64,000 nucleotides of DNA from Providencia manganoxydans (GTDB taxonomy: Bacteria > Pseudomonadota > Gammaproteobacteria > Enterobacterales > Enterobacteriaceae). The notes beneath the pieces were generated by a model that searched no databases, was not told where the DNA came from, and was given only the letters and a program-made list of their open reading frames with translations. How positions within the stretch are numbered: position 1 is the first letter of the stretch; each line of letters starts with the position of its first letter. The translations under genes were made by a program, and so were the position numbers. The stretch is taken from positions 2,170,001-2,234,000 of the forward strand of contig NZ_CP067099.1 of the NCBI RefSeq assembly GCF_016618195.1, written 5' to 3'. Shown one piece after another: positions 10,212 through 19,682 of the stretch.

Positions 10212-11222
10212 ATGAAAAATAAAAAGATACTCATAGTTGAAGATGAAAAAATTTTTCGTTCAATCTTAGAAGGGTACTTAGAGGCACAGGGAATGCAAGT
10301 TTATGTGGCGGATAATGGTGAAAATGCGTTAGACCGACTCATTACAGAACACTTAACACCTGATGTCATTTTGTGTGATCTCAACATGCCCGTTATGAAT
10401 GGTGAATCCTTTATGGCTGAATTGGTGGCAAGAAACATTGAGATCCCAGTTATTGTTATTTCTGCAACTACCGACTTTACACAGTTAGATCGTATGTTGA
10501 GGTTGGGGGCAAAAGATGCCTTACTTAAACCTATTAAAAATTTAGATGAGTTAAAGGGAACTATCTACGCTAATCTTTACCCTGAACAGCACAATGCGGA
10601 CATTGTGAGTCATATCCAGAACAAAGATATTTCATCTTTTGTTGGTGAAGATAATCACGATATCACACCGGTATTAAAACAATTGCAACCTCCAGTTAAT
10701 CAGGTGATCAATGGTTATCGAATCAACTATCGTCAGTTGAATGAAGTTAATCGTTTCGGCTTACTTCTTGATTTAGCACCAATATCAGAGACACAGATTG
10801 GGTTTTATTGTCTTGATATAGAGCGTTCACCACAAGAAGGGATTATGGCGGCTTTTTTGATCCGTGTCGTGTTTAATGATTTACTAAAAAATGCCGTTAA
10901 TTTTCCAGATAAAAAATTACCCAATATTGATAAAATTATTAACCAGATAAATTATTTATTAGAAGATTCTGGTTTTAGTGGCCAATTTCCCATTTTGCTT
11001 GGCTACTTTAATACACGGAATAAAGCGATTATATTAGCGAGTGCAGGCTTGGAAGCGGAGGTTGCGACCGAAAATGCACAATATAGTTTATCCCGTAGTG
11101 TACCGCTTGGAACATTGAAACATCAGCCTTCAAATCATCTGGATGTTCGAGGCAATTTTTGGCAATGCCGTATTTGGAATGGACATCAAAACATTAAGTT
11201 AATGTTTAATCCTGAAACTTAA
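10212..11222 (+). CDS. rssB: Response regulator RssB, sigma-S degradation adaptor
   Basis: A two-domain response regulator that delivers the stationary-phase sigma factor RpoS to the ClpXP protease. The N-terminal receiver domain (about residues 1-125) begins MKNKKILIVEDEK, with the phospho-acceptor Asp56 in VILCDLNMP and the conserved Lys in ALLKPIKN. The C-terminal domain is an inactive PP2C-like fold with no DNA-binding motif. The 336-residue length equals E. coli RssB, and the ychJ-rssB-galU order supports the call. The rssA gene, present before rssB in E. coli, is absent. Confidence 0.93.
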   Translation: MKNKKILIVEDEKIFRSILEGYLEAQGMQVYVADNGENALDRLITEHLTPDVILCDLNMPVMNGESFMAELVARNIEIPVIVISATTDFTQLDRMLRLGAKDALLKPIKNLDELKGTIYANLYPEQHNADIVSHIQNKDISSFVGEDNHDITPVLKQLQPPVNQVINGYRINYRQLNEVNRFGLLLDLAPISETQIGFYCLDIERSPQEGIMAAFLIRVVFNDLLKNAVNFPDKKLPNIDKIINQINYLLEDSGFSGQFPILLGYFNTRNKAIILASAGLEAEVATENAQYSLSRSVPLGTLKHQPSNHLDVRGNFWQCRIWNGHQNIKLMFNPET

Positions 11223-11385
11223 GTTTTGTTTAAATTTACCCCATTAAATTGCATTAATAGCCTTAATTAAGCCATTGTACTATTTATCGATAAATTATTC
11301 CTGCTATACTTCCCCGCACTAAAAACGCACCTTTATTAATGTTTACTCTATATACGGATTAGGTGCCTAGGAGAATTCTGGAGTT

Positions 11386-12324
11386 ATGACTAAAATGGCA
11401 AATAAAAAGGTACGCAAAGCGGTTATTCCTGTTGCAGGTTTAGGAACGCGTATGCTTCCTGCAACTAAAGCTATTCCGAAAGAAATGCTACCACTGGTGG
11501 ATAAGCCACTAATCCAGTATGTCGTTAATGAGTGTATTGCGGCTGGGATTAATGAAATCGTCTTAGTGACCCACTCATCAAAAAACTCAATTGAGAACCA
11601 CTTTGATACCAGTTTTGAACTCGAAGCAATCTTAGAAGCTCGTGTTAAACGTCAATTACTGGATGAGGTGCAATCTATTTGTCCAAGCCATGTAACAATC
11701 ATGCAAACACGTCAAGGGATTGCTAAAGGGTTAGGGCATGCTATTTTATGCGCAAAGCCTCTGGTTGGTAATGAGCCATTTGCGGTAATTTTACCTGATG
11801 TTATTTTAGATCGTTATAGTACCGATTTAACAAAATTTAATTTGAGTGAAATGCTTGAGCATTTTGAAGAGACTGGGGCGAGTCAAATACTTGTAGAACC
11901 TGTTCCAGAAGATGACGTTTCAAATTACGGTATTGTTGACTGTAATGGTGATACATTATTACCTGGTGAGAGTAAACCTATCTTACGTATGGTTGAAAAG
12001 CCTAAAAAAGAAGAAGCGCCATCAAATCTTTCTATTGTTGGTCGTTATGTATTATCTGAAAAAATTTGGGATGCATTAGCAAAAACAGCACCAGGTGCTG
12101 GCGATGAAATTCAATTAACAGACGCTATTGCCATTATGATGGAAAATAATGAGTCAGTAGAAGCCTATCACCTACGTGGTAAGAGCCATGATTGTGGTAA
12201 CAAATTAGGCTACATGAAAGCATTTGTCGAATATGGTTTACAGCACGATACATTAGGTAAGGATTTTTCTGAATGGATTGCTAATTTATCGACAAAATTA
12301 AGTAAGCCTACTAATTCCAAGTAA
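11386..12324 (+). CDS. galU: UTP-glucose-1-phosphate uridylyltransferase
   Basis: Forms UDP-glucose from UTP and glucose-1-phosphate, for LPS core, trehalose and galactose metabolism. The nucleotide-binding signature is near the N-terminus: [20 protein letters not shown]. Further conserved stretches are [24 protein letters not shown] and [13 protein letters not shown]. Length 312 residues is slightly longer than the E. coli protein. The start could be 11386 or the ATG three codons later; GGAG at 11380 is too close to the first, while AGGAG at 11369 favours it, so the choice is uncertain by three residues. It is followed by a terminator. Confidence 0.97.
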   Translation: MTKMANKKVRKAVIPVAGLGTRMLPATKAIPKEMLPLVDKPLIQYVVNECIAAGINEIVLVTHSSKNSIENHFDTSFELEAILEARVKRQLLDEVQSICPSHVTIMQTRQGIAKGLGHAILCAKPLVGNEPFAVILPDVILDRYSTDLTKFNLSEMLEHFEETGASQILVEPVPEDDVSNYGIVDCNGDTLLPGESKPILRMVEKPKKEEAPSNLSIVGRYVLSEKIWDALAKTAPGAGDEIQLTDAIAIMMENNESVEAYHLRGKSHDCGNKLGYMKAFVEYGLQHDTLGKDFSEWIANLSTKLSKPTNSK

Positions 12325-12350
12325 AGTGATTTTTTCTTGTGGTAGTTAAT

Positions 12351-12382
12351 AAAAGCTGACTTTTGAAGTTGGCTTTTTTTTT
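12351..12382 (+). terminator. Rho-independent terminator of galU
   Basis: The stem AAGCTGACTT / AAGTTGGCTT (with G-T pairs) is followed by a run of eight or nine T. It lies 27 bases past the galU stop. Confidence 0.8.
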
Positions 12383-12707
12383 AACATTTGGGTGTCTTTA
12401 AATGTTGTTTAGTGACTAATGTAAATTATAGCTTGATATTATTTACATATTTATCTATGAAATAGGTTGTTTTTTTATAGCTAAAACATACATTAATTAT
12501 GCAATCAGGCACTTGAGAACCTAATGTGAAATTACATAACTTTACTTTTTTTAATTAGATTAAAAACAAATTATGATAGATGAATTGGCATCTAAAGTAA
12601 TATCTTCGCGTGTTGACGAGTATGAAATATTTGGTCATAGACCTATTTAATGAGTGAAATATTAATTATTCAATGAGTAATAGCTAGGCTAAAATGGTGG
12701 ATAAAAA
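12383..12707. other. AT-rich stretch without a gene
   Basis: Between the galU and hns terminators there are about 325 bases with no open frame of note, RNA gene or hairpin that I can see. Confidence 0.5.
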
Positions 12708-12708
12708 A

Positions 12709-12730
12709 AACACCCTATATAAGGGTGTTT
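12709..12730 (-). terminator. Rho-independent terminator of hns
   Basis: AACACCCT and AGGGTGTT are separated by TATATA, and the minus strand continues into an A/T tract (eight A on the plus strand). It lies about 20 bases past the hns stop codon. Confidence 0.85.
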
Positions 12731-12750
12731 TATGAATAAGTATAAGGTTC

Positions 12751-13161
12751 TTAGATTAAGAAATCGTCTAAAGATTTACCTTGTTCTTCAATGGCCAATT
12801 TGATAACTGCTGGGGTACGACCCTGACCAGTCCAAGTTTTAGTTTCGCCATTTTCATCAACATATTTATATTTAGCAGGACGTGCAGCACGTTTAGCACG
12901 AGTGCCAGTGCCTTTACCTGAATCCATAGTTTGTAGCAGCTCGTTTAGATCAACGCCTTGTTCCAGAATCATTTCACGAACTTTTTCCAGTTTACGGGTA
13001 CGTTCTTCTTGTTCTGCACGAACTAGGCTTTCTTCTTCACGACGTTCTTCAACAACGACAGTTAATTTTTCCAGCATTTCTTCTAGTGATTCTAAAGCAA
13101 TTTCTCTTGCTTGAGCTCGAAGAGTACGGATGTTATTTAATGCTTTTAAAGATTCGCTCAT
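12751..13161 (-). CDS. hns: H-NS, nucleoid-structuring global silencer
   Basis: Coats AT-rich DNA and silences many genes, including horizontally acquired ones. The N-terminal coiled-coil oligomerisation region (about residues 2-80) starts [20 protein letters not shown] and is rich in Glu and Arg. The linker is basic ([14 protein letters not shown]). The C-terminal DNA-binding hook is [12 protein letters not shown], with the core QGR motif. Length 136 residues is normal (E. coli 137). An AGGAAA motif precedes the ATG. It is divergent from tdk, as in E. coli, and stands as a single-gene unit with its own terminator. Confidence 0.97.
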   Translation of the reverse strand: MSESLKALNNIRTLRAQAREIALESLEEMLEKLTVVVEERREEESLVRAEQEERTRKLEKVREMILEQGVDLNELLQTMDSGKGTGTRAKRAARPAKYKYVDENGETKTWTGQGRTPAVIKLAIEEQGKSLDDFLI

Positions 13162-13711
13162 TTTCCTGGTCTCAAATTTAATTGTTGGCCTGTGTACACT
13201 AATAATAGAATGCTATTTTATTTTCTGCAATAGCTAATTTACACTATTAGTTTAAAAGTTATCTTTACCAAAAGCAATTTTTTTACAAAAGAAATATTAA
13301 CTTTTAACTGATATATATATACCAGTATTATCAATATCCAAACTAATGAAAAAAACAGATTCAATTAGCATCAATTTTACGGGTTTAATTCGGTATGCCT
13401 AGTGGTAAACAGTAGGGTGTTATTAGCAGAAAAGTATCAAATAAGAGAGTCTAAACGTAAATTTTCTTTTTTTGATACAGCTAATTAGCTATATGTTTGA
13501 AGTAATAAAGCTATATTTTGTAAAAGATAATCGGTTATTTCACCCGTTATAGGAGCGAAAGCAGCAGAGTATCGGTATAAAATCTTATTGTTCTATAGTG
13601 GTCAGCGTTATTACTTTCATCATTTTAAGTGTCAACTGATGATGATTGTTAATCTAATAACATGTTTTATGGTAAAATTATCCTGTTTATTAATTTAGAG
13701 GAACTAGGCTG
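13162..13711. other. Divergent hns-tdk promoter region
   Basis: About 550 bases, AT-rich, containing an alternating AT tract near 13310-13322 and several A/T runs of the kind bound by H-NS itself. The hns and tdk promoters should lie here. I see no ORF or RNA gene. Confidence 0.45.
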
Positions 13712-14341
13712 ATGGCTCAGCTATATTTTTACTATTCAGCAATGAATGCAGGAAAATCGACGTCTTTGCTACAATCTTCTTATAACTATAATGAGCGTGG
13801 TATGCGTACGTTGATCTTTACGGCGGAAATCGATAATCGCTTTGCGCTGGGTAAGGTTTCATCGCGAATTGGTTTATCTGCGGAAGCGCTTTTATTTTCG
13901 CCTATAACAAATATGGCAGAGATCATTAAAAGTGAGAATTGCACACAAAAAGTACATTGTGTTTTAATTGATGAGTGTCAATTTTTAACGAAACAGCAAG
14001 TTGAGCAACTCTGCGATATTGTGGATAACTTGGATATACCGGTTTTATGTTATGGGTTAAGAACTGACTTTTTGGGCGAATTGTTTATTGGTAGCCAATA
14101 TTTATTAGCTTGGGCTGATAAATTAGTTGAATTAAAAACGGTATGTTATTGCGGCCGTAAGGCAAATAAAGTGTTAAGAGTTGGGAGTGATGGTATTCCT
14201 ATGTATGAAGGTGCACAGGTTGATATAGGGGGTAATGAAAAATATATCTCTGTTTGCCGTAAGCATCATACAGAAGCAATTGAACAAGCAAAACTCATGA
14301 ATGAGGGTGTGATACCTAAAAAACCAATTAACTTTAACTAA
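13712..14341 (+). CDS. tdk: Thymidine kinase, type II
   Basis: Phosphorylates thymidine for salvage. The P-loop is SAMNAGKST near residue 10. DECQFL is the Walker B/DEXQF signature. A zinc ribbon is formed by CYCGRKA and the later CRKHH near the C-terminus. Length 209 residues is near the 205 of E. coli. RBS GAGGAA precedes the start at 9 bases. It is a lone gene that converges on the IS element. Confidence 0.96.
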   Translation: MAQLYFYYSAMNAGKSTSLLQSSYNYNERGMRTLIFTAEIDNRFALGKVSSRIGLSAEALLFSPITNMAEIIKSENCTQKVHCVLIDECQFLTKQQVEQLCDIVDNLDIPVLCYGLRTDFLGELFIGSQYLLAWADKLVELKTVCYCGRKANKVLRVGSDGIPMYEGAQVDIGGNEKYISVCRKHHTEAIEQAKLMNEGVIPKKPINFN

Positions 14342-14413
14342 TTGAGTTGAATGATTAATCTTAAATTATTTAACAATTATTCGTATGGGATTAAGTGTTT
14401 TTTAAACCAAAAT

Positions 14414-14442
14414 AAAAGGCACTGAGCTAATCAGTGCCTTTT
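14414..14442 (+). terminator. Rho-independent terminator of tdk
   Basis: AAAAGGCACTGA and TCAGTGCCTTTT form a strong stem ending in T residues, about 75 bases past tdk. It lies just outside the IS element's left end. Confidence 0.85.
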
Positions 14443-14505
14443 ATATTATTACTGACCGGTCCTAAATAAAGTTGACACTTTTCCAATCTAAAATTGGAGA
14501 GTGTA

Positions 14506-14913
14506 ATGAAACCAATAGGTAAACGAACTCAACGTGATTATTCTCTTGCCTTTAAACTGGCGGTTGTTGACCAAGTAGAAAAAGGCGAGCTCACCTATAA
14601 ACAAGCTCAATATCGATATGGCATACAGGGGCGTTCAACTGTTTTGGTTTGGTTACGTAAGCATGGTAGATTAGATTGGTCGGAAGGTACGCCCAATACT
14701 CTTTATAAAGGTGCTGCTATGAACCAAACCTCGGAGCAACAAACACCTGAACAACGCATTAAAGCCCTTGAAAAAGAGCTTGAGGAGATGCAGCTCAAAG
14801 CTGATTTTTTTGAGGCGGTTGTCAAAGTGATGGATAGGGATTTTGGAGTTCGCCTCTCAAAAAAGCGCAAAGCCGAGTTATTAAGGAAAAAACGGTTGAA
14901 AAACTCACCGTAA
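14506..14913 (+). CDS. IS3-family transposase OrfA
   Basis: A 135-residue helix-turn-helix protein with a leucine-zipper-like C-terminal helix. The N-terminus MKPIGKRTQRDYSLAFKLAV is the DNA-binding part; the helix ALEKELEEMQLKADFFEAVV mediates multimerisation. The ATG at 14506 follows GGAGAG at 14494-14499 with proper spacing; a GTG four codons earlier is less likely. On its own it represses transposition in this family; fused to OrfB it forms the active transposase. Confidence 0.9.
   Translation: MKPIGKRTQRDYSLAFKLAVVDQVEKGELTYKQAQYRYGIQGRSTVLVWLRKHGRLDWSEGTPNTLYKGAAMNQTSEQQTPEQRIKALEKELEEMQLKADFFEAVVKVMDRDFGVRLSKKRKAELLRKKRLKNSP
14859..14865 (+). promoter_or_regulatory. Programmed -1 frameshift site, A AAA AAG
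   Basis: The heptamer lies in the orfA frame as (TC)A-AAA-AAG. After slipping back one base, the orfB frame is open from this point through the orfB ATG, with no stop. This is the usual IS3-family site for making the OrfAB fusion. The later A6 run at 14887-14892 is not in the right phase to be the heptamer. Confidence 0.8.
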
Positions 14914-14930
14914 CCAAAGCTTGTCGTTTT

Positions 14931-15716
14931 ATGAAAATCACTCGGCAAGCCTATTACAAACGTCAAGATACGTCTGATAAGCGGAAAAAATTAGATGCAA
15001 TTATTGTTTGTGCTGTGAAATCTGAGCGAACAGTTCACCCTAGGCTTGGGGTGAGAAAATTACACTTTCTTTTGAAACAAAAACAATTAATTATTGGTCG
15101 TGACCGATTATTTTCTTTGTTGAGAGAACATCGCTTATTAGTGCCTAATAAGCGGTCATATCATCGAACAACATTGAGTCATCATCGATTTCATCGACAT
15201 CCAAATTTAATTAAATCAGGGTTTATCCCTTCACAACCGGAGCAACTGTGGGTTGCTGATATTACGTATTTATCCACACACGAAGGAGATACTTATTTAA
15301 GTCTGATCACCGATGCTTATTCGCGAAAAATAGTGGGTTATCATCTTGATGACAATATGAAAACAAAAGCCGTCAAGAAATCATTTGTACAAGCATTAAA
15401 AAAACGAAGTTCAACCACGACCTTGATCCATCATTCAGATCGAGGCTTACAATACTGTTCGTCGGAATATCAGGAAATCCATAAAAAACATAATATTCAA
15501 TGTTCTATGACGGATGGCTATGACTGTTATCAAAATGCATTAGCAGAGCGAGTCAATGGGATATTAAAAATGGAATATTTGTTAATAAAGCCGAGAAATT
15601 TAGAACAGGCTAGGAGGTTGGTTGAAGAATCAATACAGATTTATAATGAAAGGCGACCTCATTTATCATTAAACTATAAAACGCCCGATGAGGTTCATCG
15701 AGCATTTTATACCTGA
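14931..15716 (+). CDS. IS3-family transposase OrfB (DDE integrase-core)
   Basis: The catalytic domain of the transposase, 261 residues from its own ATG and longer when translated as OrfAB. The DDE acids are visible: Asp in LWVADITYLS, Asp in HHSDRGLQYCS, and Glu in NALAERVNGILKMEY. The region before them (RLGVRKLHFLLKQK) is the HTH_21-type part of OrfB. No stop or frameshift breaks the frame, so the element may be active. The start codon is nominal, as translation is expected by frameshifting from orfA. Confidence 0.92.
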   Translation: MKITRQAYYKRQDTSDKRKKLDAIIVCAVKSERTVHPRLGVRKLHFLLKQKQLIIGRDRLFSLLREHRLLVPNKRSYHRTTLSHHRFHRHPNLIKSGFIPSQPEQLWVADITYLSTHEGDTYLSLITDAYSRKIVGYHLDDNMKTKAVKKSFVQALKKRSSTTTLIHHSDRGLQYCSSEYQEIHKKHNIQCSMTDGYDCYQNALAERVNGILKMEYLLIKPRNLEQARRLVEESIQIYNERRPHLSLNYKTPDEVHRAFYT

Positions 15717-15753
15717 AAAGTTGTCAACCTATATCAGGACTAGTCATACTTAA

Positions 15754-18417
15754 TTATTTCTTTGTGCTTTTTTTCTCGGCTTTTGCTGTAGCCAGTGCTG
15801 CTATAGTTTGTTCGCTAAACTCGCGGCCATAATAAGAATCTAACAACAGTTGTTTGAGCTCTGATATTAATGGGTAGCGAGGGTTAGCACCAGTACATTG
15901 GTCATCAAATGCGTCTTCAGAAAGCTTATCGACATGAGCTAAGAAATCCGCTTCAGGTACACCCGTTTCACGTATTGATTTAGGAATACCTAAATCTGCT
16001 TTTATTTCTTCAAGCCAAGCTAATAATTTTTCAATTTTTACATCAGTGCGATCACCGGCTTTAGTCAAACCTAGGTGGTCAGCAACTTCTGCATAGCGAC
16101 GACGAGCTTGTGGGCGATCATATTGGCTAAAGGCTGTTTGTTTAGTTGGATTATCGTTAGCGTTATAACGGATAACATTACTAATCAATAGGGCGTTTGC
16201 TAAACCATGTGGAATATGGAACTCAGAACCAAGTTTATGCGCCATTGAGTGGCATACACCTAAAAATGCGTTAGCAAATGCAATACCTGCAATTGTTGCC
16301 GCGTTATGAACTCGTTCCCTTGCTACTGGGTTTTTAGCGCCTTCATGGTAACTTGCTGGTAAGTACTCTTTTAATAGATTGAGTGCTTGCAATGCTTGCC
16401 CATCGGAATATTCGTTTGCAAGAACAGAAACATAAGCTTCTAAAGCGTGGGTAACCGCATCCAAACCACCAAAAGCAGTCAATGATTTAGGCATATGCAT
16501 CACCAAGTTAGCATCGACAATCGCCATATTTGGGGTTAGTGCGTAGTCAGCTAATGGGTATTTTTGGCCCGTTTTATCATCTGTCACAACAGCAAATGGC
16601 GTCACTTCAGAACCCGTACCCGATGTTGTAGTAATAGCGACTAATTTAGCCTTCACACCCATTTTAGGGAAACGATGGATACGTTTACGAATATCCATAA
16701 AGCGGAGTGCAAGTTCTTCAAAGTGGGTTTCAGGGTGCTCATACATCACCCACATGATTTTTGCTGCGTCCATAGGTGAACCACCACCTAATGCAATAAT
16801 AACATCAGGTTTGAAGGCATTCATTTGTGCGGCACCTTTACGCACTACGCTGAGTGTTGGATCTGCTTCAACTTCAAAGAACACATCCGTTTCTATATGG
16901 TGTTGTTTTAGAACGTTGATGACTTCATCAACATAGCCATTATTGAATAAATAGCCATCCGTGACAATAAATGCACGTTTTGCACCGTCAGTCGCAATTT
17001 CTTCAAGTGCAATTGGAAGACAACCACGGCGGAAATAAATGGAGTTAGGAAGTTTATGCCATAACATATTTTCAGCTCTTTTCGCCACAGTCTTAGTATT
17101 GATTAAATGTTTTGGTCCTACGTTTTCTGAGATTGAGTTACCACCCCAAGAACCACAACCTAATGTGAGAGAAGGCGCTAATTTAAAGTTATATAAATCA
17201 CCGATACCACCTTGTGAAGCTGGGGTATTGATTAAGATACGTGCTGTTTTCATTTTCACGCCGAAGTAGTTAACGCGAGCTGTCTGATTATCTTGATCTG
17301 TATATAAACAAGAGGTATGACCAATACCACCCATTTCAACCAGCAGTTCAGCTTTTTCTACGGCTTCTTCAAAGTTTTTAGCGCGATACATCGCCAGTAA
17401 CGGGGACAGTTTTTCATGAGCAAATGGCTCAGAGTCGTCGATAACTTTGACTTCACCGATCAGGATCTTAGTCGTTTCAGGTACAGAAATTCCGGCCATT
17501 TCAGCAATTTTATATGCCGGTTGCCCAACAATAGCAGCATTGAGACTGCCATTTTTCAAAATAACTTCTTGAACTGCTTTTAACTCTTTGCCTTGCAGAA
17601 TATAGCCACCATGGCTAGAAAAACGCTCGCGTACTTGGTTATAAATTTCATCTACCACAACGACCGATTGTTCAGAAGCACAGATCACACCGTTGTCGAA
17701 TGTTTTTGACATTAGAATTGAAGCGACAGCACGTTTGATGTCAGCCGTTTCATCAATAACAACCGGTGTATTACCTGCACCAACACCAATTGCTGGTTTA
17801 CCTGAACTGTAGGCAGCTTTTACCATGCCAGGCCCACCTGTTGCCAAGATCAAATTAATGTCATCGTGATGCATAAGAGCATTGGATAACTCAACGGAAG
17901 GGGCATCAATCCAGCCAATAATATCTTTTGGTGCACCCGCTTCAATCGCTGCTTTTAATACAATCTCAGCGGCTTTGTTGGTTGCATTTTTTGCGCGAGG
18001 GTGTGGGGAAAAAATGATCGCATTACGCGTTTTTAAACTAATTAGTGATTTAAAAATAGCGGTTGAAGTTGGGTTGGTTGTTGGCACAATACCACAGATA
18101 ATACCGATAGGTTCAGCGATAGTAATTGTGCCAAACGTTGGGTCTTCAGAAAGCACACCACAGGTTTTTTCATCTTTATAGGCATTGTAGATATATTCAG
18201 AAGCAAAGTGGTTTTTAATCACTTTATCTTCCACAATACCCATTCCTGATTCTTCAACGGCAAGCTTGGCTAGAGGGATACGAGCATCTGCTGCGGCAAG
18301 CGCTGCGGCGCGGAAAATACGGTCAACTTGCTCCTGAGAGAAGTTAGCAAATTCACGCTGAGCTTTTTTGACACGAGCAACGAGGTCATTGAGTTCGGTA
18401 ACATTAGTTACTGACAT
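15754..18417 (-). CDS. adhE: Bifunctional acetaldehyde-CoA / alcohol dehydrogenase
   Basis: Converts acetyl-CoA to ethanol with two NADH during fermentation. The N-terminal half (about 1-440) is the CoA-acylating aldehyde dehydrogenase, with the catalytic Cys in FDNGVICASEQSVVV. The C-terminal half is an iron-dependent alcohol dehydrogenase with the nucleotide region ALGGGSPMDAAK and the metal-binding histidines in AFLGVCHSMAHKLG and FHIPHGLANA. The 887 residues match the normal size (E. coli 891), with no break. The promoter region is long (about 620 bases to ychE) and contains a perfect CRP-type palindrome at 18641. The IS element lies just past its 3' end. Confidence 0.97.
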   Translation of the reverse strand: MSVTNVTELNDLVARVKKAQREFANFSQEQVDRIFRAAALAAADARIPLAKLAVEESGMGIVEDKVIKNHFASEYIYNAYKDEKTCGVLSEDPTFGTITIAEPIGIICGIVPTTNPTSTAIFKSLISLKTRNAIIFSPHPRAKNATNKAAEIVLKAAIEAGAPKDIIGWIDAPSVELSNALMHHDDINLILATGGPGMVKAAYSSGKPAIGVGAGNTPVVIDETADIKRAVASILMSKTFDNGVICASEQSVVVVDEIYNQVRERFSSHGGYILQGKELKAVQEVILKNGSLNAAIVGQPAYKIAEMAGISVPETTKILIGEVKVIDDSEPFAHEKLSPLLAMYRAKNFEEAVEKAELLVEMGGIGHTSCLYTDQDNQTARVNYFGVKMKTARILINTPASQGGIGDLYNFKLAPSLTLGCGSWGGNSISENVGPKHLINTKTVAKRAENMLWHKLPNSIYFRRGCLPIALEEIATDGAKRAFIVTDGYLFNNGYVDEVINVLKQHHIETDVFFEVEADPTLSVVRKGAAQMNAFKPDVIIALGGGSPMDAAKIMWVMYEHPETHFEELALRFMDIRKRIHRFPKMGVKAKLVAITTTSGTGSEVTPFAVVTDDKTGQKYPLADYALTPNMAIVDANLVMHMPKSLTAFGGLDAVTHALEAYVSVLANEYSDGQALQALNLLKEYLPASYHEGAKNPVARERVHNAATIAGIAFANAFLGVCHSMAHKLGSEFHIPHGLANALLISNVIRYNANDNPTKQTAFSQYDRPQARRRYAEVADHLGLTKAGDRTDVKIEKLLAWLEEIKADLGIPKSIRETGVPEADFLAHVDKLSEDAFDDQCTGANPRYPLISELKQLLLDSYYGREFSEQTIAALATAKAEKKSTKK

Positions 18418-18420
18418 AGA

Positions 18421-19037
18421 GATTACTCCTGATAAATGTTAAACTTTTTAAGCCAATGAGCAGTGCATCCGAAACAACACAACAAAATTTAGTAGATAAT
18501 TATAGTTTATATTTATTATTCTATTCTGTTTATCCGCTTATTGGCTTAAAAAGCTTTAAAATCAATGCGAAAAACTTATTTCCCTTAAATCAACTCTCTC
18601 TATCAGTTAAGAATAGATTAACATTATTTAGGTTTATTGATGTGATCTAAATCACAAAAACCCAAAGCTGACTCCTTTCAGCAAGCCAAATTTGGCTTTT
18701 ATTCCTGATTATCTAAAATTGACCTAACACTAAACTATTTTATTAATCGTTTAGATAAAAAACACTTTTAAAGTAAATTTGGCTTAAGTGAACAGATTTA
18801 ATAAGTAAAATAGTGTCTAGTGAAATGTATTTCCTGTATTTAATGATAAACTATAATAGTCGCACTAAAAATAATTCGAGGCACAACTAAATGGTTAGTG
18901 CTAGAGCTTTATGGCTATTAAAATATGGCGATTAGCGTGAATAGATAGTGTTGTCATTCATCGCCAAGTGGTGTTTTGAAGAATGGCGAGTGTGTATTTT
19001 GCTTCTCAAATGAGATCCTTGATTAAGGTGTGAGTGT
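18421..19037. other. adhE-ychE divergent regulatory region
   Basis: About 617 bases, AT-rich, with no convincing gene. It contains the CRP-type site at 18641-18656. A 14-codon frame at 18891-18935, preceded by GAGG, may be a leader for ychE but lacks other support. Confidence 0.5.
18641..18656. promoter_or_regulatory. CRP (cAMP receptor protein) binding site
   Basis: TGTGATCTAAATCACA fits the TGTGA-N6-TCACA consensus perfectly. It lies 224 bases upstream of the adhE start and about 380 bases upstream of ychE. Which gene it serves is not shown by the sequence. Confidence 0.75.
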
Positions 19038-19682
19038 GTGGGTGCAGGATTACTTGATTTATCAGGCTATATAAAGTTTTTTATCGGTTTATTTGCGTTA
19101 GTAAACCCAGTCGGGATCTTGCCTGTGTTTATTAGTATGACTAATTACCAAAGCAGTGCAGGGCGTAATAAAACAAATACGATAGCAAATACCTCAGTGG
19201 CTATCATTTTATGTACATCTTTATTGATCGGTGACTCAATTCTCCAATTATTTGGCATTTCCATTGATTCCTTTCGTATCGCTGGGGGGATATTGATTGT
19301 GACTATTGCCATGTCAATGATCAGTGGAAAAATTGGTGAAGATAAACAGAATAAACAAGAAAAAACAGAAACAGCAGTACGAGACAGTATTGGTGTTGTT
19401 CCTTTAGCACTGCCTTTGATGGCGGGCCCAGGGGCTATCAGTTCTTGTATTGTTTGGTCATCACGCTGGAATGGTTGGCAGAATTTTGTCGGATTAGCGC
19501 TAACCAGTATTGTGTTTGCATTTTGTTGTTGGCTATTGTTCCGTTCGGCATCTTTGCTCGTCCGTTATTTAGGGCAAACAGGGATTAACGTTGTGACACG
19601 TATTATGGGATTACTTTTGATGTCCTTGGGAATTGAGTTTATTGTCACAGGCGTTAAAGCGATATTTCCCGGCCTGCTATAA
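19038..19682 (+). CDS. ychE: MarC-family integral membrane protein YchE
   Basis: A 214-residue inner-membrane protein with about six hydrophobic segments (for example LFALVNPVGILPVFISMTNY and GIVPLALPLMAGPGAIS-like stretches). The MarC/UPF0056 signatures NPVGILPVF and MAGPGAISS are present. Function is unknown; the family was once linked to multiple antibiotic resistance, which has not been upheld. The start is GTG at 19038, with a Shine-Dalgarno only weakly seen, so the first few residues are uncertain. Its position between adhE and oppA matches E. coli. Confidence 0.88.
   Translation: MGAGLLDLSGYIKFFIGLFALVNPVGILPVFISMTNYQSSAGRNKTNTIANTSVAIILCTSLLIGDSILQLFGISIDSFRIAGGILIVTIAMSMISGKIGEDKQNKQEKTETAVRDSIGVVPLALPLMAGPGAISSCIVWSSRWNGWQNFVGLALTSIVFAFCCWLLFRSASLLVRYLGQTGINVVTRIMGLLLMSLGIEFIVTGVKAIFPGLL

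Larger units (their letters stand above)
14459..15740 (+). mobile_element. IS3-family insertion sequence, apparently intact
   Basis: About 1.28 kb with two overlapping frames (orfA, orfB) and imperfect inverted ends of about 27 bases: GTCCTAAATAAAGTTGACAC on the left, and GTCCTGATATAGGTTGACAA when the right end is read inward. No clear target-site duplication is seen: the three flanking bases are CCG and TAG. It sits between the convergent tdk and adhE genes, so it interrupts no gene. The IS3 subgroup is not assigned here. Confidence 0.9.

Noticed and set aside
14887..14892. The second A6 run in orfA as the frameshift site
   Set aside because: Its phase (G AAA AAA C) does not give an X XXY YYZ heptamer, unlike the A AAA AAG at 14859.
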